The position numbers were made by a program, and so were the translations under genes. A model generated the notes under the pieces. That model saw only the letters and a list, made by a program, of their open reading frames with translations, searched no databases and was not told the origin of the DNA. From an uncultured Clostridia bacterium (lineage in GTDB: Bacteria > Bacillota > Clostridia > Oscillospirales > Acutalibacteraceae), in assembly GCA_947166135.1 (NCBI GenBank), contig CAMVDB010000009.1:1-47001 (forward strand): a stretch of 47,001 nt of DNA, given 5' to 3'. Of this stretch, positions 32,677 through 41,474 are shown in pieces (position 1 is the first letter of the stretch; every line of letters begins with the position of its first letter).

Positions 32677-34011
32677 ATGGCTGATGTGCGAATGACAGCA
32701 TATAACGTACTGTACCGTGTCCTCCACGAGGATGCGTATTCCGCTATTTCCATCAATCATGCCGTAAGGGAAGAGAAACTCAGCGGGGTAGACGTCAGCT
32801 TTCTGTCTGCGCTGGTCTACGGTGTTTTGGAACGCAAGCTGACGCTGGAGCATATCATCCGACAGTATTCCTCCCTTCGTATCAGGAAGATCGAGAAGAA
32901 AACGCTGATCGTGCTGTATCTCGGCGTGTATCAGCTGATCTATATGGATAAGGTACCCGATTCCGCCGCGGTCAATGAGAGCGTGAAGCTCTGCAAAAAG
33001 CTCAGACTGTACAAAAGCTCCGGCTTCGTCAACGCCGTACTGCGCAATCTGGTCAGAGCGGATAAGCACTATACACTTCCCGATCGATCTCAGACGCTCA
33101 AATATCTGTCGGTCGTCTATTCCTGTCCCGAAACGATCGTACAGGAGCTGATCGACGATTACGGCGCTGAGAATACCGAGACCATCCTCAACGGCTTCAT
33201 CGGCAGACCGCCTGTCACGATTCGCGTCAATACGCTGAAAACCGATAAACCGACCCTTGTCCGCCGCTTGAAGGAGCAGGGGATAGGGGTGGAGGAGATC
33301 CCCTACCTCAAAGACAGCTTAAAGCTGAGTAATACCGGTTCGCTCGATATGATACCGCAGTTCAAGGCGGGGCACTTCTACGTCGAGGACGCCGCCTCTC
33401 AGCTATGTGCCGAGATGCTCGGCGCGAAGCCCGGCGATCACATCGCCGACGTCTGTGCAGCCCCGGGAGGGAAATCCTTCTATCTGGCGCTGTCAATGTG
33501 CGATGAAGGCGAAGTGTACTCTTACGACGTTCACGAGCATAAACTGAAGCTGATCCGCGACTCCGCGAAGCGCCTCGGCATCGATATCATCCAACCCGCG
33601 ATCCGCGACGCGTCAGCCGATACCGACCTTCCCGATTGTGACAGGATTCTCTGTGACGTACCCTGTTCGGGACTCGGGATACTCCGTCGAAAGCCCGAAA
33701 TTCGTTACAAAACAGACACAAATATTGACATCTTGACGAAGTTGCAATACAGTATATTGTGTATGAGCGCAAAGCACCTTCCCACAGATGGCGTGCTGGT
33801 CTATTCGACCTGTACGCTGCGCCGAGCCGAGAACCATCGGATCGTTCGGCGATTTCTGAAGGAACATCCCGATTTTGTCCCCGAGCCGCTGAAGCTGCCG
33901 AAAGGCATCGACCGCCGTGTTCCCGAAGAGGATCACTGCCTGACCCTTTTGCCGGGCGTGTATGATAACGACGGCTTCTTCATCGCAAAGCTCAGGAGGG
34001 TTCGCTCATGA
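32677..34011 (+). CDS. rsmB: 16S rRNA (cytosine-967-C5)-methyltransferase
   Basis: 444 residues: NusB-like N-terminal RNA-binding domain (about 1-145) and a Rossmann methyltransferase with the SAM loop VCAAPGGKSFYLAL (about 259-272), CDVPCSGLGILRRKPEIRY (about 325-343, with the motif IV cysteine) and YSTCTL (the motif VI nucleophile region). The N-terminal NusB domain favours RsmB over other m5C enzymes. AAGGAAA precedes ATG 32677. It overlaps rlmN by 4 bases (ATGA). Confidence 0.94.
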   Translation: MADVRMTAYNVLYRVLHEDAYSAISINHAVREEKLSGVDVSFLSALVYGVLERKLTLEHIIRQYSSLRIRKIEKKTLIVLYLGVYQLIYMDKVPDSAAVNESVKLCKKLRLYKSSGFVNAVLRNLVRADKHYTLPDRSQTLKYLSVVYSCPETIVQELIDDYGAENTETILNGFIGRPPVTIRVNTLKTDKPTLVRRLKEQGIGVEEIPYLKDSLKLSNTGSLDMIPQFKAGHFYVEDAASQLCAEMLGAKPGDHIADVCAAPGGKSFYLALSMCDEGEVYSYDVHEHKLKLIRDSAKRLGIDIIQPAIRDASADTDLPDCDRILCDVPCSGLGILRRKPEIRYKTDTNIDILTKLQYSILCMSAKHLPTDGVLVYSTCTLRRAENHRIVRRFLKEHPDFVPEPLKLPKGIDRRVPEEDHCLTLLPGVYDNDGFFIAKLRRVRS

Positions 34012-35039
34012 CGGATATCAAGTCGATGAACCTCTCGGAGCTTACCGCCTACCTGACTGACAACGGATTTGAGAAATTTCGCGCAAAACAGGTACTCGGC
34101 TGGATGCAGCATGACGTCGACAGCTTTGACGACATGAAGAATATTCCCGCAAAGCTCAGGGATTTTCTGAAAGAGGATGCGTATCTCGCGACTGCCGAGA
34201 TCGTCCGTACACGGCGCTCAAAGCTCGATGAAACCGTTAAGTACCTCTACCGTCTGCATGACGATGAATACGTCGAGGGCGTGCTGATGTCCTACCGCCA
34301 CGGCAGGAGTATATGCATCTCTACGCAGGTCGGCTGCAAGATGGGCTGTACCTTCTGCGCGACCGGTAAGAGCGGCTTTTCCCGCTCACTGACCGCTTCC
34401 GAGATGATCGCTCAGATACGCACTGCCGAGCGCGACTGCGGCGAAAGGATCTCCAACGTCGTGCTGATGGGCATGGGCGAGCCGTTTGATAATTACGATA
34501 ACGTGATCTGCTTCTTAAAGCTCGTATCAAGTGAAGATTCGCTGAATATCGGCATGCGGCATATCACGATCTCTACCTGCGGTATCGTGCCGCGTATGAG
34601 AGAATTTGCCGATCTCAAGTTACAGTGCGGACTGTCGGTATCGCTCCATGCGCCGAACGATGAAGCGCGTTCGCGTACCATGCCGATCAACCGCCGCTAT
34701 CCGATCGCTCAGGTGATCGAAGCCTCGCGCTATTATGTTGAAAAGACAAACCGCAGGATCACCTTCGAATATGCCCTGATCGACGGCGAGAACGATTCCG
34801 ACGCTGAAGCTCGGGAGCTCGCTTCTCTGCTCAAAGGGATGCTCTGTCACGTCAACCTGATCCCCGTCAACAACGTCACGGGAGCAGGCTACCGAAAAAG
34901 CTCGATCAAAAGGCAACAGGCCTTTATGAATATACTGTCCGCTTACGGGATCAACGCGACCGTACGGCGAACCCTCGGTTCGGATATCGAGGCGTCCTGC
35001 GGACAGCTCAAGAGAAATTTTATGAAAGGGGATGTATGA
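34008..35039 (+). CDS. rlmN: Dual-specificity RNA methyltransferase RlmN
   Basis: Radical SAM enzyme that makes 2-methyladenosine in 23S rRNA (A2503) and some tRNAs. 343 residues. The cluster cysteines are in CKMGCTFC (about 110-117), preceded by SICISTQVG. The methyl-carrying cysteine is in the C-terminal ASCGQLK (about 335). The ATGA overlap with rsmB suggests coupled translation. PrpC starts within a few bases of the end. Confidence 0.96.
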   Translation: MTDIKSMNLSELTAYLTDNGFEKFRAKQVLGWMQHDVDSFDDMKNIPAKLRDFLKEDAYLATAEIVRTRRSKLDETVKYLYRLHDDEYVEGVLMSYRHGRSICISTQVGCKMGCTFCATGKSGFSRSLTASEMIAQIRTAERDCGERISNVVLMGMGEPFDNYDNVICFLKLVSSEDSLNIGMRHITISTCGIVPRMREFADLKLQCGLSVSLHAPNDEARSRTMPINRRYPIAQVIEASRYYVEKTNRRITFEYALIDGENDSDAEARELASLLKGMLCHVNLIPVNNVTGAGYRKSSIKRQQAFMNILSAYGINATVRRTLGSDIEASCGQLKRNFMKGDV

Positions 35040-35040
35040 C

Positions 35041-35766
35041 ATGGATGTTTTTACCAAAACCGATATCGGACTGGTCCGTAAAGAGAACCAGGACAGCTCC
35101 GCTTTCTCTGTCATATCCTCAGACTGCGTTTGGGCGGTCGTATGCGACGGAATGGGAGGCGCTCAGGGCGGCAAGACCGCTTCCTCCGTAGCCGTCAAGT
35201 ACATTACCGAAATGATCGAACGCGAATACAAAAACGATATGGATGACGAGGCGCTCGCCGATCTGCTCACCGGAGCAGTCGCCGGGGCGAACCTCACTGT
35301 CTATAAAATGGCGATGGATGACCCCGATCTCGCCGGAATGGGCACGACCTGCGATCTCGTGTTTGTACGCGGAAGCATCGCGCATGTTGTCCACGTCGGC
35401 GACAGCCGCACCTACTCCATCCGCGACGGCAAGATACTCCAGATCACTGAGGACCATTCTCTGGTACAGGAAATGGTCAGAAGGGGAGAGATCACCGCTG
35501 AGCAGGCGATGACGCATCCCAACAAGAACCTGATCACCCGCGCCTTAGGCGTAACGCATGATGTCAGGATCGACTACATCGAGGCGGAATTCAGCAAGGG
35601 CGACACCCTGCTCATCTGCTCCGACGGTTTATCGAACTACGTCAGCCGCGCCGATATGGTCAAGACCGTATCCGAGTGCAAGGGCGACATTCTGATCGAC
35701 ACCCTGGTGGAGATCGCAAAACGACACGGCGGTCACGACAACATCACCGTGACAGTCATTTATTAA
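35041..35766 (+). CDS. prpC: PP2C-type serine/threonine phosphatase (Stp/PrpC)
   Basis: Dephosphorylates targets of the PASTA kinase encoded next. From ATG 35041 it has 241 residues. PP2C motifs: GLVRKENQDS (10-19), VCDGMGGAQGG (35-45), GMGTTCDLVFV, HVGDSRTY, ICSDGLSNYV and HDNITVTVI (C-terminus) supply the metal-binding aspartates. ATG 35032 abuts the AAAGGGG site; 35041 is 9 bases from it and is preferred. The neighbour prkC starts 12 bases after the stop. Confidence 0.94.
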   Translation: MDVFTKTDIGLVRKENQDSSAFSVISSDCVWAVVCDGMGGAQGGKTASSVAVKYITEMIEREYKNDMDDEALADLLTGAVAGANLTVYKMAMDDPDLAGMGTTCDLVFVRGSIAHVVHVGDSRTYSIRDGKILQITEDHSLVQEMVRRGEITAEQAMTHPNKNLITRALGVTHDVRIDYIEAEFSKGDTLLICSDGLSNYVSRADMVKTVSECKGDILIDTLVEIAKRHGGHDNITVTVIY

Positions 35767-35778
35767 GGAGTGATTACC

Positions 35779-37821
35779 ATGGATAAATATACCGGCAAGA
35801 AGCTCGACGGCAGATATGAGATCCGCGAATTGATCGGCGTAGGCGGTATGGCTAACGTCTATCACTGCTATGATACGATCGACGCGCGTGAAGTCGCCAT
35901 CAAGATCTTAAAGGACGAATTTCTCGATAACGAGGACTTTATCCGCCGTTTCAAGAACGAGAGCAAGGCGATCGCCGTACTGAACCATCCGAACATCGTC
36001 CGCGTATATGACGTCAGCTTCGGCGATATGATCCAGTATATCGTCATGGAGTATATCGACGGCATCACGCTCAAGGAATATATTGATATGCAGGGTGTTC
36101 TGGACTGGAAGGAGACCGTTCACCTGACCACCCAGATCCTCAAGGCGCTCCAGCACGCGCACGAGAACGGCATCGTCCACCGCGATATCAAGCCGCATAA
36201 CATCATGCTACTGCAGGACGGCACCATCAAGGTGACCGACTTCGGCATCGCGCGCTTCTCCTCCAACGCGACCCGCACCATGACCGAGCAGGCGATCGGC
36301 TCCGTGCATTATATCGCGCCGGAGCAGGCGAGAGGCGAGAAGACCGACGGCAAGACCGATATCTACTCCGTCGGCGTGATGATGTACGAGATGCTCACCG
36401 GAAAGCTACCCTTCGACGGCGATTCCGCTGTTTCCGTCGCTTTGATGCAGCTGCAGGCGAACCCCAAGCGCCCCCGCGAGATCAATCCCGACATTCCCGA
36501 GGGTCTCGAAGAGATCACCATGAAGGCGATGCAGAAGAACCCCAACAACCGCTATCGTTCCGCTGTCGAGATGCTCAGCGATATCGAACGTTTCAGACTC
36601 AATCCGAGTATCATCTTCCATTATCATTATGCATCGGAGAAGAAGCAACACAATAATTCCGAGAATCAGAAGAAACAGCGCACAAATCCTCAGTATGAGG
36701 CTCCCAAGAAGGATAAGACCCGTCCCGCATACGATGAGGATATGCCCGTCCGCAGCCCCGCGCTGTCGGCGATCAAGGGCGTCATCATCGCCGCAGTGAT
36801 CGCGCTGGTCGTATTCGGCGCTCTGGCGCTGATCCAGGGCTACACCTCCTCTCAGCCAAAGGAGGTCGAGGTACCGAACTTCGTCAACATGACCGTCAGT
36901 GAAGCGACCGCGAAGAACAACGGTCAATTCAACTTCACCTACGAGAGCCGCTACAGCGACGATATTCCCGCCGATACCATTATCGAGCAGAGTCCCGCCG
37001 GCGGTTCCAAAAAGCTCAAGGAAGGCTCCACCATCAAGCTGACCATCAACTCCTCCGACTCCACTGTCAGCGTTCCGTTCCTGCAGCAGTCGGTCGGCAG
37101 TGAGGAGATCGTCAAGAAGCTCGAAGCCGTCAACCTCGTCCCGAAGCTCCTGTTCGTCGAGAGCGAACAGCCCGCGATGAAGGTCGATTCCATCTATCCT
37201 CCCGCGGGTACCGAGCTCAAGCTTGGCTCCACCGTTTATGTGTTTGTTTCCAAGGGCATCACCAAGCCCGTACTCAAGCTCCCGTCCTTGAAGGGCTACA
37301 CCGCGGCTGAAGCGGAAGCGATGCTTAAGGATGCGGGATTCACTAACTATGAGGTATCGTATGACGATACCGTCAAGGCGGGTAAGGATGAAGTCGTCCG
37401 CCAGAACCCCATGCAGGGCAGTGAGGTCGCCGCTGATTATAAGGTACAGATTATATGCTCCAAGGGAGATAACACCGAAAAGACCGTTTCCATCGAGGTC
37501 GATCTGCCTTCTACCGTGACCGATAACGTCAAGCTGACCGTACTGATCGACGGCGCTGTGGACGATTCCAACACCAAGAACGTCGTTCCCGCATACAGCC
37601 CCTACTATAACGTAGAGGTCAAGGTCAAGAAGGACGCGAAGATCATCATCCTCCTGAACGATCAGGAGTACCGTGAGTATCAGATTACTTATGATACCAA
37701 CAAGGTCGATCTGGTCGGCTCACATGAGTTTATTCCTTCGACCGAAGCGCCTACCGAAGCGTCGATCATAACGCCCACCGAGGCGCCGCAGAGCTATGAA
37801 GTAACGATCTCGGAAGGTTAA
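35779..37821 (+). CDS. prkC: PASTA-domain serine/threonine protein kinase
   Basis: 680 residues. Kinase domain (about 12-270): GVGGMANVY P-loop, VAIKILK (catalytic lysine), HRDIKPHN loop, DFGIAR. A juxtamembrane stretch rich in Gln/Lys, one transmembrane helix (about 334-354), then three PASTA repeats (about 365-435, 436-500, 505-570) that in this family bind muropeptides, a beta domain and a Thr/Glu/Pro-rich tail. Such kinases control growth, cell wall synthesis and germination. AAGGAG precedes ATG 35779, favoured over GTG 35770. It forms the usual pair with prpC and precedes rsgA. Confidence 0.95.
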   Translation: MDKYTGKKLDGRYEIRELIGVGGMANVYHCYDTIDAREVAIKILKDEFLDNEDFIRRFKNESKAIAVLNHPNIVRVYDVSFGDMIQYIVMEYIDGITLKEYIDMQGVLDWKETVHLTTQILKALQHAHENGIVHRDIKPHNIMLLQDGTIKVTDFGIARFSSNATRTMTEQAIGSVHYIAPEQARGEKTDGKTDIYSVGVMMYEMLTGKLPFDGDSAVSVALMQLQANPKRPREINPDIPEGLEEITMKAMQKNPNNRYRSAVEMLSDIERFRLNPSIIFHYHYASEKKQHNNSENQKKQRTNPQYEAPKKDKTRPAYDEDMPVRSPALSAIKGVIIAAVIALVVFGALALIQGYTSSQPKEVEVPNFVNMTVSEATAKNNGQFNFTYESRYSDDIPADTIIEQSPAGGSKKLKEGSTIKLTINSSDSTVSVPFLQQSVGSEEIVKKLEAVNLVPKLLFVESEQPAMKVDSIYPPAGTELKLGSTVYVFVSKGITKPVLKLPSLKGYTAAEAEAMLKDAGFTNYEVSYDDTVKAGKDEVVRQNPMQGSEVAADYKVQIICSKGDNTEKTVSIEVDLPSTVTDNVKLTVLIDGAVDDSNTKNVVPAYSPYYNVEVKVKKDAKIIILLNDQEYREYQITYDTNKVDLVGSHEFIPSTEAPTEASIITPTEAPQSYEVTISEG

Positions 37822-37822
37822 T

Positions 37823-38716
37823 ATGAACCAAAAAACCGGAATTATCATCAAGATCACCGGCGGCTTCTATTATGTAGAAGCCGCCGATACCGTTTATGAG
37901 TGTAAGGCGCGGGGCGTATTTCGCAAGCGCGGCATGTCTCCGCTGGTCGGCGATACCGTCGATATCACTGTTCCCGATGACGGCTACTGTTCGGTCGACC
38001 GTATCCACGAGCGTAAAAATTCACTGATCCGTCCCGCACTCGCCAACCTCGATACCCTTATGATCATCAGCTCCGTCAGGGAGCCTGACGCGAATCTCTA
38101 TCTGATCGACAAGATGACTGCCGCGGCTGTCTCTAAAGACATTCGCCCCGTGGTGGTCTTTACGAAGTGCGATCTTTCCTCAGCCGAGGAGCTGACCGCA
38201 ATATACAAAGCCGTTGATATCCCCGCTTATGAGTTCTCGTCGTTCGATCTGCGCGGCTTGGAGGATATCAAAGCGGAGCTCAAGAACAAGACCACCGCCT
38301 TCTGCGGTAATTCGGGAGTAGGGAAGAGCACCCTGCTAAACGCCTTGTTCCCTGAGCTCGAGCTAAAAACCGGGGAGATCAGCGATAAACTCGGACGCGG
38401 AAGACACACCACCCGTACCGTCGAGCTGTTCAAGAAGCACGGCGGCTATATCGCGGATACGCCCGGCTTCTCTACCGTCGATATCGAGCGTTTTGAGCTG
38501 ATCCGCAAGGACGAGCTGAAATTCGCCTTCCCCGAATTTGAAGAATACTTCGGCACCTGTCAGTTCAACTCCTGTAACCATGTATGCGAGAAGGGCTGCA
38601 GGATACTGGAGGCAATAGAACGCGGCGTCATCCCCAAATCCCGCCACGACAGCTATGTGCGTATGTACAACGAGGTCAAGGATATCAAGGATTGGCAGAT
38701 CGCCGATAAGCAGTAA
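37823..38716 (+). CDS. rsgA: Ribosome small subunit-dependent GTPase A
   Basis: Circularly permuted GTPase for 30S maturation. 297 residues: OB domain (about 1-70), G4 FTKCDL (about 112-117), then the P-loop FCGNSGVGKST (about 160-170), GRGRHTTRT, DTPGFSTVD (G3), and the C-terminal zinc cluster CQFNSCNHVCEKGC (about 250-264). The permuted order G4-G1-G3 is visible. ATG 37823 follows the kinase stop by one base. Last gene of the run before the tRNA. Confidence 0.96.
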   Translation: MNQKTGIIIKITGGFYYVEAADTVYECKARGVFRKRGMSPLVGDTVDITVPDDGYCSVDRIHERKNSLIRPALANLDTLMIISSVREPDANLYLIDKMTAAAVSKDIRPVVVFTKCDLSSAEELTAIYKAVDIPAYEFSSFDLRGLEDIKAELKNKTTAFCGNSGVGKSTLLNALFPELELKTGEISDKLGRGRHTTRTVELFKKHGGYIADTPGFSTVDIERFELIRKDELKFAFPEFEEYFGTCQFNSCNHVCEKGCRILEAIERGVIPKSRHDSYVRMYNEVKDIKDWQIADKQ

Positions 38717-38773
38717 ATAACGCCGTTTTTATCACTCGAAAAGCAGATTCATTGAAATATTTTCATTTTTCAC

Positions 38774-38802
38774 TTGCATTATCTGCAAAGATGTGGTAAT
38801 AT
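38774..38802 (+). promoter_or_regulatory. Promoter of tRNA-Ala
   Basis: TTGCAT (38774-38779), 17-base spacer, TAATAT (38797-38802) preceded by TGG. The tRNA begins 11 bases downstream. Confidence 0.7.
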
Positions 38803-38813
38803 AATACTGCTCT

Positions 38814-38888
<75 letters not shown>

Positions 38889-38889
<1 letters not shown>

Positions 38890-38931
38890 AAACGAAAGAA
38901 CCTCGCATTTTGCGGGGTTCTTTCGTTTTGC
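38889..38931 (+). terminator. Long-stem terminator after tRNA-Ala
   Basis: AAAACGAAAGAACC (38889-38902) pairs with GGTTCTTTCGTTTT (38916-38929), and an inner CGCA/TGCG stem lengthens it. The T-rich 3' arm provides the release tract. Confidence 0.85.
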
Positions 38932-38998
38932 GGTGATTTTCTTTTATTATTCTAATTTTGAATAATGGTTGAATGCATTATGAATAAGATGTTTTTGA

Positions 38999-39027
38999 TA
39001 GACAAATCGGAGCCTGTTTGTTATAAT
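38999..39027 (+). promoter_or_regulatory. Promoter of the AT-rich accessory genes
   Basis: TAGACA (38999-39004), 17-base spacer, TATAAT (39022-39027), 35 bases before the 21-codon ORF. Confidence 0.7.
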
Positions 39028-39062
39028 CATAGAAAAAGAAATAAGATATCGTGGAGGTAAAG

Positions 39063-39128
39063 ATGGAACAGAAGTTATTTTCAGAGTCGCGTCCGCTATA
39101 TGCTACAACAAAAGAAATTCCTAATTAA
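39063..39128 (+). CDS. 21-residue small ORF or leader peptide
   Basis: ATG GAA CAG begins a 21-codon frame (MEQKLFSESRPLYATTKEIPN) with an excellent ribosome site GTGGAGGTAAAG and a near-consensus promoter. It may be a real small protein, a leader peptide, or the surviving start of a deleted gene. The next gene begins 49 bases after its stop. Only translation signals support it. Confidence 0.4.
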   Translation: MEQKLFSESRPLYATTKEIPN

Positions 39129-39177
39129 ATCAGGAATAGAATTCGGATGCGCGATTTGATTGGGTTGGTGACAAAAT

Positions 39178-39783
39178 ATGAACAAAAGTGATATATCAGC
39201 AAAACAAGTATTAGCACTTGCGTTATTTTCATTTTTTATGTCTATGCTTTTATTAGTGATTTTTATGATCCATATGCAAGGCTTATTCACATATTCGTAT
39301 TCCGGCTTTGGAATAGACTCACATGGAATACTGTATGTGGGTACAGACTCTGGAATCAAAAAATATCAAAACGGCGAAGTCATAGGGAGTGTTTATCCGC
39401 AAACCACCAGAGGATATAGCTTTACTGTACAAAGTGATGATACGCTCCTGTTAAGTGTCAGCGAAAAATTTATTACGATGGATCTTGACGGTACTGTTTT
39501 GAACATGAAAGATTATGAAGATGACTATCACCTCAATAGTGAGATCGAAAAAAGTAAGCGTGTTTTTGTCGATCAAAAGGGTTCTGTCTACAAGGTGAAG
39601 CTTCCTTTCCTACGGACTACAGTATATGATCAGGACGGAAAGATCGTTTTTCAAATGCCTGTATTGGATTATGTCATGCGTATGCTGAGTATTTTCATAT
39701 TCATTGCTTTGTTTACATTTATTCCACTGTTTCTCTATAAGGTGAATGGCACGTCTAAACGCAATCAAGCGGTCATACATTAA
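39178..39783 (+). CDS. Membrane protein with extracytoplasmic beta-propeller-like segment
   Basis: 201 residues. A hydrophobic helix at about 12-35, an extracytoplasmic segment (about 40-160) with strand-turn units such as GIDSHGILYVGTDSGIKKY and SDDTLLLSVSEKFITMDLDGT resembling propeller blades, and a second helix (about 165-187) with a short basic tail. One blade set is too few for a propeller, so it may pair with other proteins. AT-rich codon use sets it apart from the housekeeping genes. GGTGAC lies before ATG 39178. Not recognised; the downstream lipoprotein at 40169 has related repeat units. Confidence 0.65.
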   Translation: MNKSDISAKQVLALALFSFFMSMLLLVIFMIHMQGLFTYSYSGFGIDSHGILYVGTDSGIKKYQNGEVIGSVYPQTTRGYSFTVQSDDTLLLSVSEKFITMDLDGTVLNMKDYEDDYHLNSEIEKSKRVFVDQKGSVYKVKLPFLRTTVYDQDGKIVFQMPVLDYVMRMLSIFIFIALFTFIPLFLYKVNGTSKRNQAVIH

Positions 39784-39849
39784 CGACATCAATAATACTG
39801 TGGTTCTACGATATTACTAAAACAACTGGTTACTATTTTTATAAGATAA

Positions 39850-40128
39850 GTATTTCTCCTGTGCCAATTCATAAACAGAAATTATTCGTTTGAAAATAAT
39901 ATACAACTATTAGGTGAAATAGCCTTTCATCGTGTTGGTTATAATGGTGCATTGTTATGTTTGTATAAAAGATGGTTTTTTAATTTTAAGAACAATACAC
40001 CATGGACGATACTTGAAAGCAGCGTTGTAGTAGAGATTGAAATTGTAAATGGAGCAGTACAAGATAGTCGTCCTGAAGTAAATGCAACCTTCGCTATGTT
40101 GGGGTATTTTTGTATGCTATATATTTAA
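39850..40128 (+). pseudogene. Open frame without start, possible gene relic
   Basis: About 92 codons are open from 39850 to the TAA at 40126-40128, but no plausible start or ribosome site exists near the 5' end. The translation looks protein-like (IQLLGEIAFHRVGYNGALL, then CLYKRWFFNFKN and WTILESSVVVEIEIVNG). It may be the tail of a gene lost by deletion or frameshift. I do not recognise the family, and chance in AT-rich DNA cannot be excluded. It fills most of the 385-base gap between 39783 and 40169. Confidence 0.35.
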
Positions 40129-40168
40129 AGACAAACAGTTAACTTCAAAACATGAGGAGAAAAAATAT

Positions 40169-41260
40169 ATGAAAAAACACTTGCCATCTGTAATGATAAT
40201 TATTCTTATGGTCTTTACTGTGTTGTTGTTTTCCTGTACTCTACATCAGCCCGATACTTCTGACCTGGTCTTTTTTGACGGTCATAATGAGAGGGTTACC
40301 GATGTCAGTACTTACAGCGAATTAAAAGTTGCTTCAATCGTTACTGATAAGGGCAATTGCTATATCAATGGTAATTGGTTTGATGACGAAAAATGTTTTG
40401 GCGTAGATAATATTATTCAATTTAACAACTGGTTTCAGAACTCCGTTGATCCTACAAGAGATGATTATATACAAATCTACAACGGTGGCGACGCCGAGAA
40501 AGTGAGGGTTTCATCCGCCGGAGGGATCATTTTCACGAAGAAAGGCACTGTGTTTTTGTTTGTCAACGGAAACAAACAGTACAGAACCCCGACACAATTC
40601 AGTACAGATCTTTACATTGACGGTTATCTGGATGACGATAATACCGTATATCTATTGCAAAAGAACGGTGATTTCGGCTATTATCATTTATCGTCACCAA
40701 ATAAATTTAATGTGATTGCTCGAAATATCAACAAGTTCAAATTTCAACATATCATTCAGCTTTCTACAGGAAATGAATACAAAAAAATCTATCTGTTAAA
40801 CAAGAAGCATCAATTATATATCGTCGATAAAGATCAATATATGATCGACGAAAGCAAATGTATATCAGATGTTGTTGATTTTGATGTGTCTGATAATACA
40901 AGAGTCGCGTATTTGACATCTGATGGAACGATGTATTATTCCGAGCAATACAACCCTGATGTTTCCATAGAATATTTATTGGATAAGGCTGTAAAACAAA
41001 ACCTTCATCAAAACGATTTAAAAGAGTTTGCACTGTATGATGGAGGGATCATTTACCTGTATGAGAGCGAAAATGTATATGTAGTCGGGTATGAACTGGG
41101 GTTCGGTAGAAGCAGCGGCACATATCATAATGAAATGATCGGCTCTGATTATCAAAAGGTCGCTGCTGATAAGGATAGTATATGCTTAATAAATAACGAT
41201 GGGATCCTTACGCGTTACGGTGCCTTGCCAAACGGAGCTGACAATTATTTGTTCTTTTGA
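40169..41260 (+). CDS. Secreted lipoprotein with RCC1-like beta-propeller repeats
   Basis: 363 residues from ATG 40169, after GAGGAG; the open frame reaches 40082 but that part lacks signals. A signal peptide with lipobox (LLFSC, Cys about 20) means a lipid-anchored surface protein. The mature part is a series of short beta units such as VTDKGNCYINGNW, TKKGTVFLFVNGN, LTSDGTMYYSEQ and INNDGILTRYG, the pattern of RCC1/BLIP-II-type propellers. Function unknown; binding of a protein or glycan is plausible. A strong terminator follows. AT-rich. Confidence 0.72.
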   Translation: MKKHLPSVMIIILMVFTVLLFSCTLHQPDTSDLVFFDGHNERVTDVSTYSELKVASIVTDKGNCYINGNWFDDEKCFGVDNIIQFNNWFQNSVDPTRDDYIQIYNGGDAEKVRVSSAGGIIFTKKGTVFLFVNGNKQYRTPTQFSTDLYIDGYLDDDNTVYLLQKNGDFGYYHLSSPNKFNVIARNINKFKFQHIIQLSTGNEYKKIYLLNKKHQLYIVDKDQYMIDESKCISDVVDFDVSDNTRVAYLTSDGTMYYSEQYNPDVSIEYLLDKAVKQNLHQNDLKEFALYDGGIIYLYESENVYVVGYELGFGRSSGTYHNEMIGSDYQKVAADKDSICLINNDGILTRYGALPNGADNYLFF

Positions 41261-41330
41261 AAGATATATATATCTTTGTTCGGATTCTAATCTTACGTTA
41301 TAACCTTTCACGCACAACATCATAAAAAAC

Positions 41331-41373
41331 AAAGCAACGATCCTCTGCTAAATCAAGGGGGATCGTTGCTTTT
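41331..41373 (+). terminator. Terminator after the propeller lipoprotein
   Basis: AAAGCAACGATCC (41331-41343) pairs with GGATCGTTGCTTT (41360-41372), with a 16-base loop, then T. It marks the right edge of the AT-rich stretch. Confidence 0.8.
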
Positions 41374-41474
41374 GTATATGTTGAAAGAATAGAATATGAG
41401 ATAGGGGAAGGGGGAAGGACTACCAACTGACCTTGGAATAATCAGCGATACAGTCCGATACATTCTCTTACCGG

